Assembly (NCBI RefSeq): GCF_009184895.1
Contig: NZ_WESE01000009.1
Span: 1 to 64,000 of the forward strand
Length of the DNA: 64,000 nucleotides
Direction: 5' to 3'
From: Nostocoides sp. F2B08
GTDB taxonomy: Bacteria; Actinomycetota; Actinomycetes; Actinomycetales; Dermatophilaceae
Within the stretch, counting starts at the first letter, position 1. Each line of letters starts with the position of its first letter. A model generated the notes under the pieces. It was given only the letters and a program-made list of their open reading frames with translations, did not search any database and had not been told where the DNA came from. Below are positions 7,471 to 16,900 of the stretch, piece after piece. The position numbers and the translations under genes were made by a program.

Positions 7471-8413
7471 GCCACCTTCTCACCATCAGCGCTTTGAAAC
7501 ACCACACGACGTTTCTGGCACACAGTCGTTGGTCGCCCGATTCCAGCTTCAGTCAGCCATCCCCAACATGCGCACACGAAGATCCGCTGGCTCCAGCCGA
7601 GCCGCTCAGACAACGGACCGCTCAGTTGTCCTCAACCAACGGGGCAGAGCGGGCTGCACCAATACCCAATGCGCGGCCGGAGGGGCTGCTGAGTCGATCA
7701 CCGCGACGGTGTTGGAGACGAAGCTGGACGAGGAGATGACCGATCACCTCGGTCACGCGAAACACCAGACACCGGAGGGCTGCGCGGCCAACATCCGCAA
7801 CGGCACCCGCGCCAAGACGGTGCTCACTGATGCCGTCGGCGAGGTCAGCATCGAGGTGCCGCGGGATCGGGAGACGTTCGAGCCGGTGATTGTCAAGAAG
7901 GGTCAGCGACGCCTGAATGAACCGCCCCGGGCTTCGGGGAGGCTCTGAATCTGCAGAGGATGGCTATGCGTTGGCCGAGCCACTCAACGGGCAGAAAGGC
8001 TCGAGATCCATCCCGACACCGTGGGCTCGGTCAGTACCCAGGTCGCGGCATGGACCGCGAACACGAACGCCAACCGAGACCCACCCAAGGGATCTCCCCA
8101 CGACGCCATGCGCCTCGGGTTACCACTCGTGACCCACCTGAATGAGACGTCAACAGGAAGATTCCGCGCTCACAGCGTCCCTATTGACCCGAGAGTTCCG
8201 GCCAGCGAGACCACCGAGCGGCAGCGGGCTCCTGCATGAGCAGGCTTCCCGCTCGATAAGTGACGGTCCACCACCATCCGCGAAGTTGACTCCCCAAAAC
8301 TCGCGGACATTCCTGTAACTTAAGACAACTCGCCGAAGCCGATGCCATGACCTCTCCGCGCGACATCGACCGCCGTGAGCCGCAGGTGTAGGAGAGGTCT
8401 TGTGAACCATTGA
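7471..8413. other. degenerate junction region with transposase debris
   Basis: No intact gene is visible between the end of copy 3 and the truncated tadC. Apart from the IS256-type fragment listed separately, 7950-8130 has a weak resemblance to the C-terminus of an IS630-type transposase (IHPDTVG, QVAAWTANTNAN), too decayed to call firmly. The remainder to 8413 has lower GC than the flanks and nothing I recognise. The right edge of this material replaces the end of tadC. Confidence 0.45.
7660..7918 (+). pseudogene. fragment of an IS256-family (mutator) transposase
   Basis: About 75 residues read ESITATVLETKLDEEMTDHL, then HAKHQTPEG, RNGTRAKTVLTDAVGEVSIE and PRDRETFEPVIVKKGQRRL. This matches the conserved N-terminal region of Transposase_mut proteins. 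The remaining 300 or so residues, including most of the DDE core, are absent, so this is a dead remnant. Confidence 0.75.
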
Positions 8414-9277
8414 CGGAACCATCATCGCGATCTCCTTCTTGCCACCCGCCTCCATGACGAGCCGGCGACCTTCCTCTCGGACGTCCTGGGCCTGGGCTCG
8501 CAGGACCTCCGCCAACGGCGTGCCGCGGTCGACGGCGATGACGATGCCGTCGACGAACCGGGTCAGGCTCGGCAGGCCGGTCCGGTCGGCCAGGCCCTGG
8601 AGTGCGACGGGCAGGCTGGCTCCCGCCCGGGCGTCGGCCAGGCATCGACCGAGCTCGGTGGCGAGCTCCCCCTGTGAGAGCCGGGTGACGCGGTCCAGCG
8701 AGCCGACGGCGCCCTCGCCCGCCGCGACGGAGAGGGCGAGCAGCTCGGCGATCGTGGGGAACTCGGCCAGCATGACCGCCTCGCGGCGGTTCGCGAGCCG
8801 CGACAGGTGCATGTCCTTGCCGACCACACCGATACCGACCCCGACGACGATGAAGAGCATCCCCCGCAGCGGCGAGCCGCCGGTGATCCAGACGAGCGTC
8901 CCGAGAACGGCTCCTCCGACCCCGCCGAGCACACCCCAGAGCACCTGTTCGGCCCGGAACCGGTCCAGGTCCGCGGGCAGGCCGGCCCGCTGCAGTCCTC
9001 TGCGAACCGACTCACGTCCGCCGAGGACGGCGTCGAGTCGTGAACCCAGCTCTGAGACGAGTGGGGCGAGGAGACCGACGAGTCGTGCGTCGCCGCCCGC
9101 GCCGGCGAGGAGTCGGGAGGGCCGGGGCGTATCGCGCACGTAGGGCGCCACCCGGTCCACGAGTCCGATCCGGCGGCGAGACGGCAACCCGGCCCAGATG
9201 AGCAGGACGCCGACCGCCGCGACCAGACCGAGAGCCGCGCCCGGCCGGGACCACACCCCGGTCATCAGCTCGCTCAC
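8150..9277 (-). CDS. tadC: TadC-like Flp pilus inner-membrane protein, 3' end replaced
   Basis: A type II secretion system F-domain membrane protein that works with TadB in assembling Flp pili driven by the TadA ATPase. The start is GTG 9277, which overlaps the tadB stop as GTGA; ATG 9265 is an alternative. Visible features are an N-terminal membrane segment (GLVAAVGVLLIWAGLP), a central membrane pair (VLWGVLGGVGGAVLGTLVW, LFIVVGVGIGVVG) and the conserved F domain up to EAGGKKEIAMMVP. TadC proteins normally continue with a last membrane helix, but here homology stops at about 8414. The frame then runs 88 residues through unrelated accessory DNA to a stop at 8150. The product is probably non-functional. 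The pilin, TadE and TadF genes expected downstream are missing. Confidence 0.8.
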   Translation of the reverse strand: MSELMTGVWSRPGAALGLVAAVGVLLIWAGLPSRRRIGLVDRVAPYVRDTPRPSRLLAGAGGDARLVGLLAPLVSELGSRLDAVLGGRESVRRGLQRAGLPADLDRFRAEQVLWGVLGGVGGAVLGTLVWITGGSPLRGMLFIVVGVGIGVVGKDMHLSRLANRREAVMLAEFPTIAELLALSVAAGEGAVGSLDRVTRLSQGELATELGRCLADARAGASLPVALQGLADRTGLPSLTRFVDGIVIAVDRGTPLAEVLRAQAQDVREEGRRLVMEAGGKKEIAMMVPSMVHKTSPTPAAHGGRCRAERSWHRLRRVVLSYRNVREFWGVNFADGGGPSLIEREACSCRSPLPLGGLAGRNSRVNRDAVSAESSC

Positions 9278-10146
9278 CGCAGCACCCGCCGTTCCTCCGG
9301 CAGTCGGCCGATGTGCATCATCAGTCGGTAGGCGCCGATACACAGGCCGGCACCGACGAGGAGCACCATCACCCCGAGGCGGGAGTCGTAGGCCTCGATC
9401 GCGCCGCCCCTGGTCGCGAGGATGGCCAGGACGATCCATGGCGCGGCGACCGACAGGCGGGCCGCGTTGACCGTCCACGTCTGGCGGGTCTCCAGCTCGG
9501 CCCGGGTGCGAGCATCCTCTCTCAAGAACGCCGACAAGGTGCGCAGCAGCCCGCCGAGGTCGCTCCCCCCGACCTCGCGTGCCAGTCTGAGCGCTTCGAC
9601 GAGGCGGTCGGCCACGGGGTCGGCGAGCCGTTCCTTGAGCGCGTCGAGGCTGGGCGCGAAGCGCCCTGTCGAGCGGTAGTCCTCCCCGAAGGCCGCGAAG
9701 GCCGGGCGGAGCTCGACCGGGCCCCGGTGGCCGAGCTGGGCCAGCGCCTCCGGGAGCGCCATCCCCGCGCGCACCGCCGAGGTGATGTTGTCGACCGCGT
9801 CGGGCCACACCTCACGCAGTGCCCGGCGCCGTCGCCGGGCGCGGGAGCGGACCAGGGCGAGCGGCGCATACGCGGCGATCACGGCGAAGCACAGCGCGAC
9901 CGACAGCGCACCACTGACGGCGAACGTGACGAAACCGGCGAAGAACCCAGCCAGGGCCGCTCCGCCGAGCAACGCCCCGGGCCCGGTCTGCTCGAAGCCG
10001 GCCTGCACCAGCTCGTCCCCGAGCCGGTCCCGGACCGAGTCCCGGCGGTCAGCTGCCGCGGGAGCCGTCTCCGACGGAACCCACGTCGACCACCAGATCA
10101 GGAACAGCCCGACGCCGGCCAACAGCCCGGTCACCACCCCCATCAC
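9274..10146 (-). CDS. tadB: TadB-like Flp pilus inner-membrane platform protein
   Basis: The protein has 290 residues; GTG 10146 overlaps the tadA stop (GTGA), with an ATG as the second codon. It has an N-terminal membrane helix (VVTGLLAGVGLFLIWW), a second hydrophobic pair (ALAGFFAGFVTFAVSGALSV), the T2SSF domain (REVWPDAVDNITSAVRAGMA; REVGGSDLGGLLRTLSAFLR) and a C-terminal membrane segment (LGVMVLLVGAGLCIG). It forms the membrane platform on which TadA acts. It is co-transcribed between tadA and the truncated tadC. Confidence 0.85.
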   Translation of the reverse strand: MMGVVTGLLAGVGLFLIWWSTWVPSETAPAAADRRDSVRDRLGDELVQAGFEQTGPGALLGGAALAGFFAGFVTFAVSGALSVALCFAVIAAYAPLALVRSRARRRRRALREVWPDAVDNITSAVRAGMALPEALAQLGHRGPVELRPAFAAFGEDYRSTGRFAPSLDALKERLADPVADRLVEALRLAREVGGSDLGGLLRTLSAFLREDARTRAELETRQTWTVNAARLSVAAPWIVLAILATRGGAIEAYDSRLGVMVLLVGAGLCIGAYRLMMHIGRLPEERRVLR

Positions 10147-11372
10147 TGACCACGGTCCGAGAGGAGGGCGGCCACGTCGAACCCGGCGCGCTCGAACCGG
10201 TCGAGGTGCGGCGGGAACCCGTCAGCGCGGGTGAGTACGCCGCCACGGGTCGTGAAGATCTCGGCCATCTCGACGACGTCGCCCTCGACGCGACCGGGCA
10301 CCGCCGCGATCTCGCGCACCCTGCGGGTGCCGTCACGCTCGAGGGTGGCGTGGATGACGAGGTCGATCGAGCCGGCGACCGTGGGGACGACGAAGCGGGA
10401 GCCGACGTTCTCGCCGGCCAGCAGCGGCAGGGTGCAGAGCTTGGTGATGGCCTCACGTGCGCTGTTGGCATGGATGCTCGCCATCCCGGGCAACCCCGAG
10501 TTGAGCGCGATGAGCAGGTCGAGTGCCTCCTCCTGGCGCACCTCACCGACGATGATCCGCGAGGGCCGCATCCGCAGCGCCTCCTTGACGAGGCGACGCA
10601 GCGGCACCTCGCCGGTTCCCTCGAGGCTCGGTTGACGGCACTGCATCGAGACCACGTCTCGCTGCGGCACCTTCAGCTCGAAGACCTCCTCGCACGTGAC
10701 GATCCGGTCTCTGGGCGGGACGGCCGCGCTCAGGCAGTTGAGCAGCGTGGTCTTGCCCGCCTGGGTCCCGCCGGCGACGATGATGTTCAGCCCCGCCGCG
10801 ACCGACGCCTCGAGGAACCGCGCCGCCGGGCGGGTCAGTGTGCCGAGTCGGACGAGGTCCTCGAGCCTGTCGGCCTTGACGACGAACTTGCGGATGTTGA
10901 CGGCCCAGTGCTCGCGGGTGATGTCCGGGATGACGACGTGCAGCCGCGAGCCGTCCGGGAGGACGGCGTCGACGAACGGACTGCTCAGGTCGACCCGCCG
11001 ACCGCTCGTGCGCAGCATCCGCTCGACAAGGTCCCTGACCTGGTCCTCGTTGAGCAGGATGTTGGTCAGCTCCGGGACGCCGTCGCGAGCGATGAAGATT
11101 CGTTTCGGGTCATTGATCCATATCTCCTCGACCCGTGGGTCGTCGAAGTACTTCTGCAGCTGTCCGAATCCGGCGACCGCGTCGGTGATCGACTTCACGG
11201 CGACATCGAGGTCACCGAGGGTCGGCAGACCGCCCGACATCGCCCGGTCGTCGTAGTCCGCGACCGCCTCCTGCACGACGGCACGGGCACCGGCGACATC
11301 GGCCACCGGGTCGATCCCCCGGCGCCGGATGAGCTCGCGCACCTCGAGCTCGACGGTGGCCACCGCGTCCAT
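10143..11372 (-). CDS. tadA: TadA/CpaF-family secretion ATPase of the Flp pilus
   Basis: About 409 residues from ATG 11372, which has AGGAGAG 5 nt upstream. The open frame extends further upstream to 11789 but that part is not TadA-like. This is a VirB11-type hexameric ATPase of the type II/IV secretion superfamily. It shows IWINDPKRIFIARDG in the N-terminal domain, Walker A GGTQAGKTT, an Asp/His-box region (GLPGMASIHANSA) and Walker B region RIIVGEVRQEEALDLL. It powers pilus extension from the cytoplasmic side. It is the first gene of tadA-tadB-tadC with 4-nt overlaps. The matching CpaB- and CpaE-like genes lie about 23 kb away at 34174-36242. Confidence 0.9.
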   Translation of the reverse strand: MDAVATVELEVRELIRRRGIDPVADVAGARAVVQEAVADYDDRAMSGGLPTLGDLDVAVKSITDAVAGFGQLQKYFDDPRVEEIWINDPKRIFIARDGVPELTNILLNEDQVRDLVERMLRTSGRRVDLSSPFVDAVLPDGSRLHVVIPDITREHWAVNIRKFVVKADRLEDLVRLGTLTRPAARFLEASVAAGLNIIVAGGTQAGKTTLLNCLSAAVPPRDRIVTCEEVFELKVPQRDVVSMQCRQPSLEGTGEVPLRRLVKEALRMRPSRIIVGEVRQEEALDLLIALNSGLPGMASIHANSAREAITKLCTLPLLAGENVGSRFVVPTVAGSIDLVIHATLERDGTRRVREIAAVPGRVEGDVVEMAEIFTTRGGVLTRADGFPPHLDRFERAGFDVAALLSDRGQ

Positions 11373-11688
11373 GACTCTCCTGCTGATCCCTGCTGTCGGT
11401 CCCCGTGCGCCGTGGTCCTCTGCCGCACCGGGAGACATGAAAACACGAGTCGGACGGATCCCGAATTCCGTTGTCCACAACGGCGATCCGGCATTTACCT
11501 CTCCTTGACCGAGTCCTTGCCGCGTGTATGCGTGAGCCGGGTCTCCCCTAGACCCACTTGTGCTCGGACCGGGTGTCGTACAGGAGCACACACCCAGCGC
11601 ATACATCGACGATCCGGGAGGCGTAGGTTTGGGGTCGGGCCCGACAACCGCCGGACCTTCCACATCGATGTGAAGGTGAGTGAGATCC

Positions 11689-13848
11689 ATGTCTGGTAGC
11701 GCGAACGGCAGAACCGCCGCGACCACGGGGGCGGGCGCTGCGCGCCATGTTCGCAACGTCGTCGTGGTCGGCCCCACCGGAGCGGGCAAGACGATGCTCG
11801 TCGAGTCGCTCCTCTATGCGAACAAGGACCTGACCAGACTGGGATCGGTCGACGAGGGCTCGGCGACCACGGACCACCTCGACGTCGAGAAACGCCTCGG
11901 CCACTCGGTCTCCCTGTCGGTCGCGACGTTCACCGTCGCGGACTCGGCCCTGACCGGCGGCCTCGAGAACGTCCAGGTCACCCTCCTCGACACCCCCGGA
12001 CACCCCGACTTCGTCGGCGACCTCCGCGCGGGGCTTCGCGCGGCCGACGCGGCCCTCTTCGTCGTCTCCTCCGTCGACGGCGTCAACCCCGGCACCGCGA
12101 TGCTCTGGCGCGAGTGCGCCCTCGAGGACATGCCGCGCGCCGTCGTCGTCACCCATCTCGACCAGCAGCGCGCGAGCTTCGCCGAGACCGTGGCGACGTG
12201 CACCGCCGCCTTCGGCGAGGGCGTCCACCCCATCTACGTCCCGCTCGGCGAGGAGTCGCTCGGCCTGCTCTCGCGCACCGTGCGCAGCGGCGACGGCGGC
12301 GTCCGCGACGCCACCGAGGGCGAGCTCGACGGGTTCGAGGACCTCCGCAGCGAGGTCGTCGAGGCGATCATCACCGAGAGCGAGGACGAGGGCCTGCTCG
12401 AGCGTTACCTCGGCGGCGAGGAGATCTCCTTCGACCAGATCGTCGCCGACCTGACCAAGGCGGTCGCCCGCGGCAGCTTCTTCCCGGCTCTCGCCGCCAA
12501 CCCCATCGACGGCACCGGTGCCCGCGAGGTCATCGAGCTGATCTGCCGCGGATTCCCGACCCCCGCCCAGCACCACATGCCCGACGTGTTCACTCCCCAG
12601 GGCGGAACGTCCGACCCGATCGAGCCGTCCGAGGACGCCCCGCTCGTCGCCGAGGTCGTCAAGACGAGCACGGACGCCTATGTCGGGCGCATCTCCGTCG
12701 TCCGCGTCTTCTCCGGCACTCTCGCGCCGGACAGCCAGGTGCACGTCTCGGGGCACCTCGCACAGTTCACCGGCGACGAGAGGGACGAGGAGTGGCACCG
12801 CGGCCACGACGAGGACACCCGCGCCGGCGCCCTGTCCGCCATGCTCGGTGGCCGGCTGACCCCGGTGCCCAAGGCCGTCGCGGGCGACATCGTCGCCGTC
12901 GCCAACCTTGCCTCGGCGGAGACCGGCGACACCCTCTCGGACCCAGAGCGTCCCGTCGTCGTCGAGCCGTGGACCTTCCCGCACCCGCTGCTTCCGGTCG
13001 CCATCCGCGCCGCGACGACCAAGGACGAGGACAAGCTCATGCGTGGGCTGGCCCGGATCCAGGCCGAGAACCCGACGAGCCAGGTAGTCGTCGACACCGA
13101 GACCGGGCAGCTCGTGCTCTGGACGATGGGCGAGAGCCAGCTCGAGCTGCTCCTCGACACGCTCAAGGAGCGCGACGGCGTCTCGGTCGAGACCGAGCCG
13201 GTGCGCGTCGCGGTCCACGAGACGGTGCGCGCCCAGGCGCAGGGCATCGGCCGCCACGTCAAGCAGTCCGGTGGGCACGGGCAGTACGCCATCGCCCACA
13301 TCACCATCGAGCCGCTAGGCGAGGGGGGCGGCTTCGAGTTCGTCGACGAGGTCGTCGGCGGGGCGGTGCCGCGCCAGTTCATCCCGAGCGTGGAGAAGGG
13401 CATCCGGAGCCAGATGGAGCAGGGCGTCACCGGATACCCGATGGTGGATATCCGGGTGCGGCTGACCGGCGGCAAGGCGCACAGCGTCGACTCCTCCGAC
13501 GCGGCCTTCCAGACCGCCGGCGCCCTGGCGCTCAAGGAGGCGGCCGCCGCAGCGGGCATCCAGCTCCTCGAGCCGATCGAGGACGTCGCGATCACGGTCG
13601 ACGACGAGTTCGTCGGCGCCGTCATGAACGACCTCGCCTCGAGACGCGGTCGCGTGCGCGGCACCGAGCCCGCGTCCGACCCGGGCCGCACGACGGTCAC
13701 CGCGCACGTCCCCGCGTTCGAGCTGGTCCGCTACACCCAGGTCCTGCGCAGCCTCGGCCACGGCTCGGGCACCTTCACCCGGTCGCCCGACCACTACGCC
13801 CCCGCGCCGACCTCGGTGCAGGAGCGCCTCACGGAGGTCGCGAGCTAG
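11689..13848 (+). CDS. elongation factor G-like GTPase (EF-G2 type)
   Basis: About 719 residues from ATG 11689, with AAGGTGAG 8 nt upstream. A translational GTPase with the full EF-G domain layout: G domain (G1 GPTGAGKT; G3 DTPGHPDF), domain II, and C-terminal domains III-V (GHGQYAIAHITIEP; RRGRVRGTEP). The G4 motif is THLDQQ, not the NKxD of canonical EF-G, as in the actinobacterial EF-G2 paralogues (mycobacterial FusA2). Mycobacterial EF-G2 is reported not to support normal translocation, so its role is unclear. It is transcribed divergently from tadA across a 316-bp gap that contains a TTGTCCACAA dyad and a possible -10 TAGGTT (11624-11629). Confidence 0.88.
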   Translation: MSGSANGRTAATTGAGAARHVRNVVVVGPTGAGKTMLVESLLYANKDLTRLGSVDEGSATTDHLDVEKRLGHSVSLSVATFTVADSALTGGLENVQVTLLDTPGHPDFVGDLRAGLRAADAALFVVSSVDGVNPGTAMLWRECALEDMPRAVVVTHLDQQRASFAETVATCTAAFGEGVHPIYVPLGEESLGLLSRTVRSGDGGVRDATEGELDGFEDLRSEVVEAIITESEDEGLLERYLGGEEISFDQIVADLTKAVARGSFFPALAANPIDGTGAREVIELICRGFPTPAQHHMPDVFTPQGGTSDPIEPSEDAPLVAEVVKTSTDAYVGRISVVRVFSGTLAPDSQVHVSGHLAQFTGDERDEEWHRGHDEDTRAGALSAMLGGRLTPVPKAVAGDIVAVANLASAETGDTLSDPERPVVVEPWTFPHPLLPVAIRAATTKDEDKLMRGLARIQAENPTSQVVVDTETGQLVLWTMGESQLELLLDTLKERDGVSVETEPVRVAVHETVRAQAQGIGRHVKQSGGHGQYAIAHITIEPLGEGGGFEFVDEVVGGAVPRQFIPSVEKGIRSQMEQGVTGYPMVDIRVRLTGGKAHSVDSSDAAFQTAGALALKEAAAAAGIQLLEPIEDVAITVDDEFVGAVMNDLASRRGRVRGTEPASDPGRTTVTAHVPAFELVRYTQVLRSLGHGSGTFTRSPDHYAPAPTSVQERLTEVAS

Positions 13849-13908
13849 CGGTCGACCGCACGGCCGGGGCCTTGTGGACAAGTTCCGGTCCGTCGCCTCC
13901 GTCCCGCC

Positions 13909-13914
13909 TAGCGT
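13909..13914 (+). promoter_or_regulatory. -10 element TAGCGT, leaderless promoter
   Basis: TAGCGT lies 8 nt upstream of ATG 13923, the spacing seen for leaderless actinobacterial transcripts. The gene has no Shine-Dalgarno sequence. A CTTGTGGACAAG dyad lies at 13871-13882. Confidence 0.5.
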
Positions 13915-13922
13915 GGCGGCCC

Positions 13923-16900
13923 ATGAGGATCCGCCTGACCGTGCGAACGGGAGCCGACCCGGCCGCACACGAGGTCGTCGTCGAGACGCCGGAGACCGCG
14001 ACAGCCGACCTGCGCACCGACCGTGTCGCCGCCCGTCTGGCGACCACGCTCGGAGTGCCGGGTGACGCTCTCGCCGTCTCCGGGCGCCTCCTCGACGACG
14101 GTGCCCCACTCGGCTCCCCACCGCTGCTCGACGGCACCTCGGTGCGGCTCGTGGAGCGCGAGTCATGGGTCGAGCCCCGGCGATCGCGGTCGGCTGCCGT
14201 CGAGCTCGCCGTGGCCTCGGGCCCCGACGCGGGCCGCACCCGCGCACTGACGCCCGGCGCGCATACGGTCGGGCGGGTCGGGGCGGACCTGTGCATCGCC
14301 GACCCCCCCCTGAGCCGGCTGCACCTTCGGGTCGATGTCGGTGCGGACGGACTGACCGTGACCGACCTGGGCTCCGAGAACGGCACCCTCGTCGACGGGC
14401 ATCCGGTCGACGAACCCGTCCCGGTGGCGACCGGCTCGGTCATGACCCTCGGCCGGACGACCCTGCAGGTCCGCCCGAGTCGGGTCGCGCCGGCCGCAGC
14501 GATCGTTCGCGGCGACGGGACACTGCTCGTGAGCCGGGCGGCATCCCCGCCCCCTGTCCATCGGGAGGGCCGGGTCGAGCTGCCCCGGCCGCCCGACTCG
14601 CCGCCGGCGCGGCGGGTCCCCTGGGTCGCCGCTCTGGTTCCCCTGCCCGTCGCCGGGGTGCTCGCGCTGCTGTTCGGCCCGCACCTGCTCGTCCTGGCCG
14701 TGATGTCCCCGCTCATGCTGCTCGGCGGATACCTCTCCGACCGGATCGGCTCACGACGGACCCACGCCCAAGCCCTGGCCGACCACGCGAGCGCCCGCGC
14801 CACCGGCCTGGCCCGCACCGACACCGCGCTCGCCGCGGAACGCGCCTGGCTCGAACGCACCCATCCCGATCCGGCGGCCGTCATGCGCACCGCATCCGGC
14901 CCGGGGTCGACGATCTGGAGCCGCACCCGGCCGCTGCGGGTCCGGCTCGGGCGAGGCACCGTCGACAGCACGGTCACCGTCGCCGAAGACGGTGCGGCGA
15001 GCCGACTGCCGCTCGCTGACGCACCGGTCGTCCTCGACCTGGACGCCGCAGGCGTGACGGCGGTATGCGGTGCTCTCGCAGGTGCGGCCGCGGACGCGGT
15101 CGTCGGTCAGCTCCTCGTCCTCCACCCACCGCGCGAGCTCCACCTGTGGACCGACCGAGCCGGCTGGACCCGCGCACCGCACACCCGTGCGGGGTCGCCC
15201 GAGGAGCTCCTCGTCGACGCGGCGTCGACCGTCCGAGGGCGCGTCGACGGCGGCGGCCACGCCTGGAACAGCCCCGGGGGGCCAGCCGTGATCGTCGTCG
15301 TCGACGGCCGGGCGCTGTCCGCTCAGGCCCACGAAGCGCTCACCGTGCTCGTAGAACACGGCCCCGCCGCCGGCGTGGCGGCTCTCGTCGTCGGCGCCGC
15401 GCTTCCGGGGGCGCCGGTGAGCGTGGCCATCTGCGACGGGGGCACAGCGGTGCTCCGCCGCCCAGCCGCCCCCGACCTGCCGCTCATCGTGGACGCCGTC
15501 GACCCCGACTGGGTGGCGCGGGTCGTCGCGGGCCTGACGCCACTGCGGGACGGAGCCGGTGACGCCGGACTCCCCAATCGCCTGGCCCTCGCGACGGTGC
15601 TGGACCCCACCGACATCCGGGCGCGCTGGTCCGATCCGGGCGACGGCGCCGTCGTGACCCTCGGCGTCGCCGGCCGCGGACACCTGGCCGTCGACCTCGC
15701 GACCGCGGGTCCACACGTCCTTGTCGGGGGCACGACGGGATCGGGCAAGTCCGAGCTCCTGCGCACCATGGTCGTCTCGCTGGCCGCCGCCCACGCGCCG
15801 GAGGACGCGGCCGTCGTCCTCGTCGACTACAAGGGCGGGTCGGCCTTCGCCGGGCTCGAGCGCCTGCCGCACATCGTCGGCGTGGTGACCGACCTGGACC
15901 CGGCCCTGACGACGCGCGCCCTGACGTCACTGCGCGCCGAGATCCACCGCAGGGAGAGCCTCCTCGCCGGCTGCGGGGCCGCGGACATCCTCGCGTACCG
16001 CTCCGCCTCGCGCCGCTCGCCGGAGACCCTGCCGCACCTGGCCCGGCTCGTCATCGTCGTCGACGAGTTCCGCGCCCTCGCCGACGAGCTGCCCGAGTTC
16101 GTCACCGGCCTGGTCCGACTCGCGGCGGTGGGACGCTCGCTCGGCATCCACCTCGTGCTCGCGACCCAGCGACCCGCCGGAGTGGTGAGCGCGGACATGC
16201 GCGCCAACCTCGGTCTGCGGATCGCGCTGAGGGTGCGGGACCGCGGCGACTCCCAGGACGTCATCGAGTCCGACGCCGCAGCCCGGCTTCCCCGCTCCGT
16301 CCCGGGACGGGCACTGCTGCGGTGGGGCGGTGAGCCGCTCGTCGAGCTGCAGACCGCCTCGGTCGCCGACCCCTCCGATATCGCCCACCAGCATGTCGCG
16401 GTGCACTGGTCCGACGGGACGGCCACGACCCGCACGTTCCCGCTCGAGGACTCCGCGCCGCCCACCGACCTCGTCGCCACGATCGCTGCCACGGCCCTCC
16501 GCCAGGGGCGCACCGCGCCGCCGTCCCCGTGGCTGCCTCCCCTGCCCGACCGGGTCGGGCTCGACGACGGCGACCCCGATAGCGCCTGGGCGCTGGTCGA
16601 CGAGCCCACCGTCCAGCGGCAGAGCCTGGAGGAGCTGGACCTCGCGACCCAGCCGCACATCGCGGTGAGCGGCGCGGTAGGCTCCGGTCGATCGCAGACG
16701 GCCCTCTCGCTTGCCTCTGCAGCACTCGCCACCCGCGGCGCGACGACCCACGTCGCTACGGTCGCCGACCCGACGGGCCCGCTCGGCCGGCTCGACGGAC
16801 TCCCGCACGCGGTGGGCGTGGTCGACCGGTCGGCTCCGGCGGACGTCGCGTGGTTCGTCGACCGCCTCTGCGAGGAGGTCGCGCGTCGCCGGTCCGCGGG

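Noticed and set aside
11373-11789. N-terminal extension of TadA
   Set aside because: ATG 11372 has a good AGGAGAG site; the extension is intergenic and lacks homology.
12114-13922. In-frame extension upstream of the EssC-like gene
   Set aside because: It is Arg-rich shadow of the EF-G2 gene; ATG 13923 has a leaderless -10 and starts the conserved protein.
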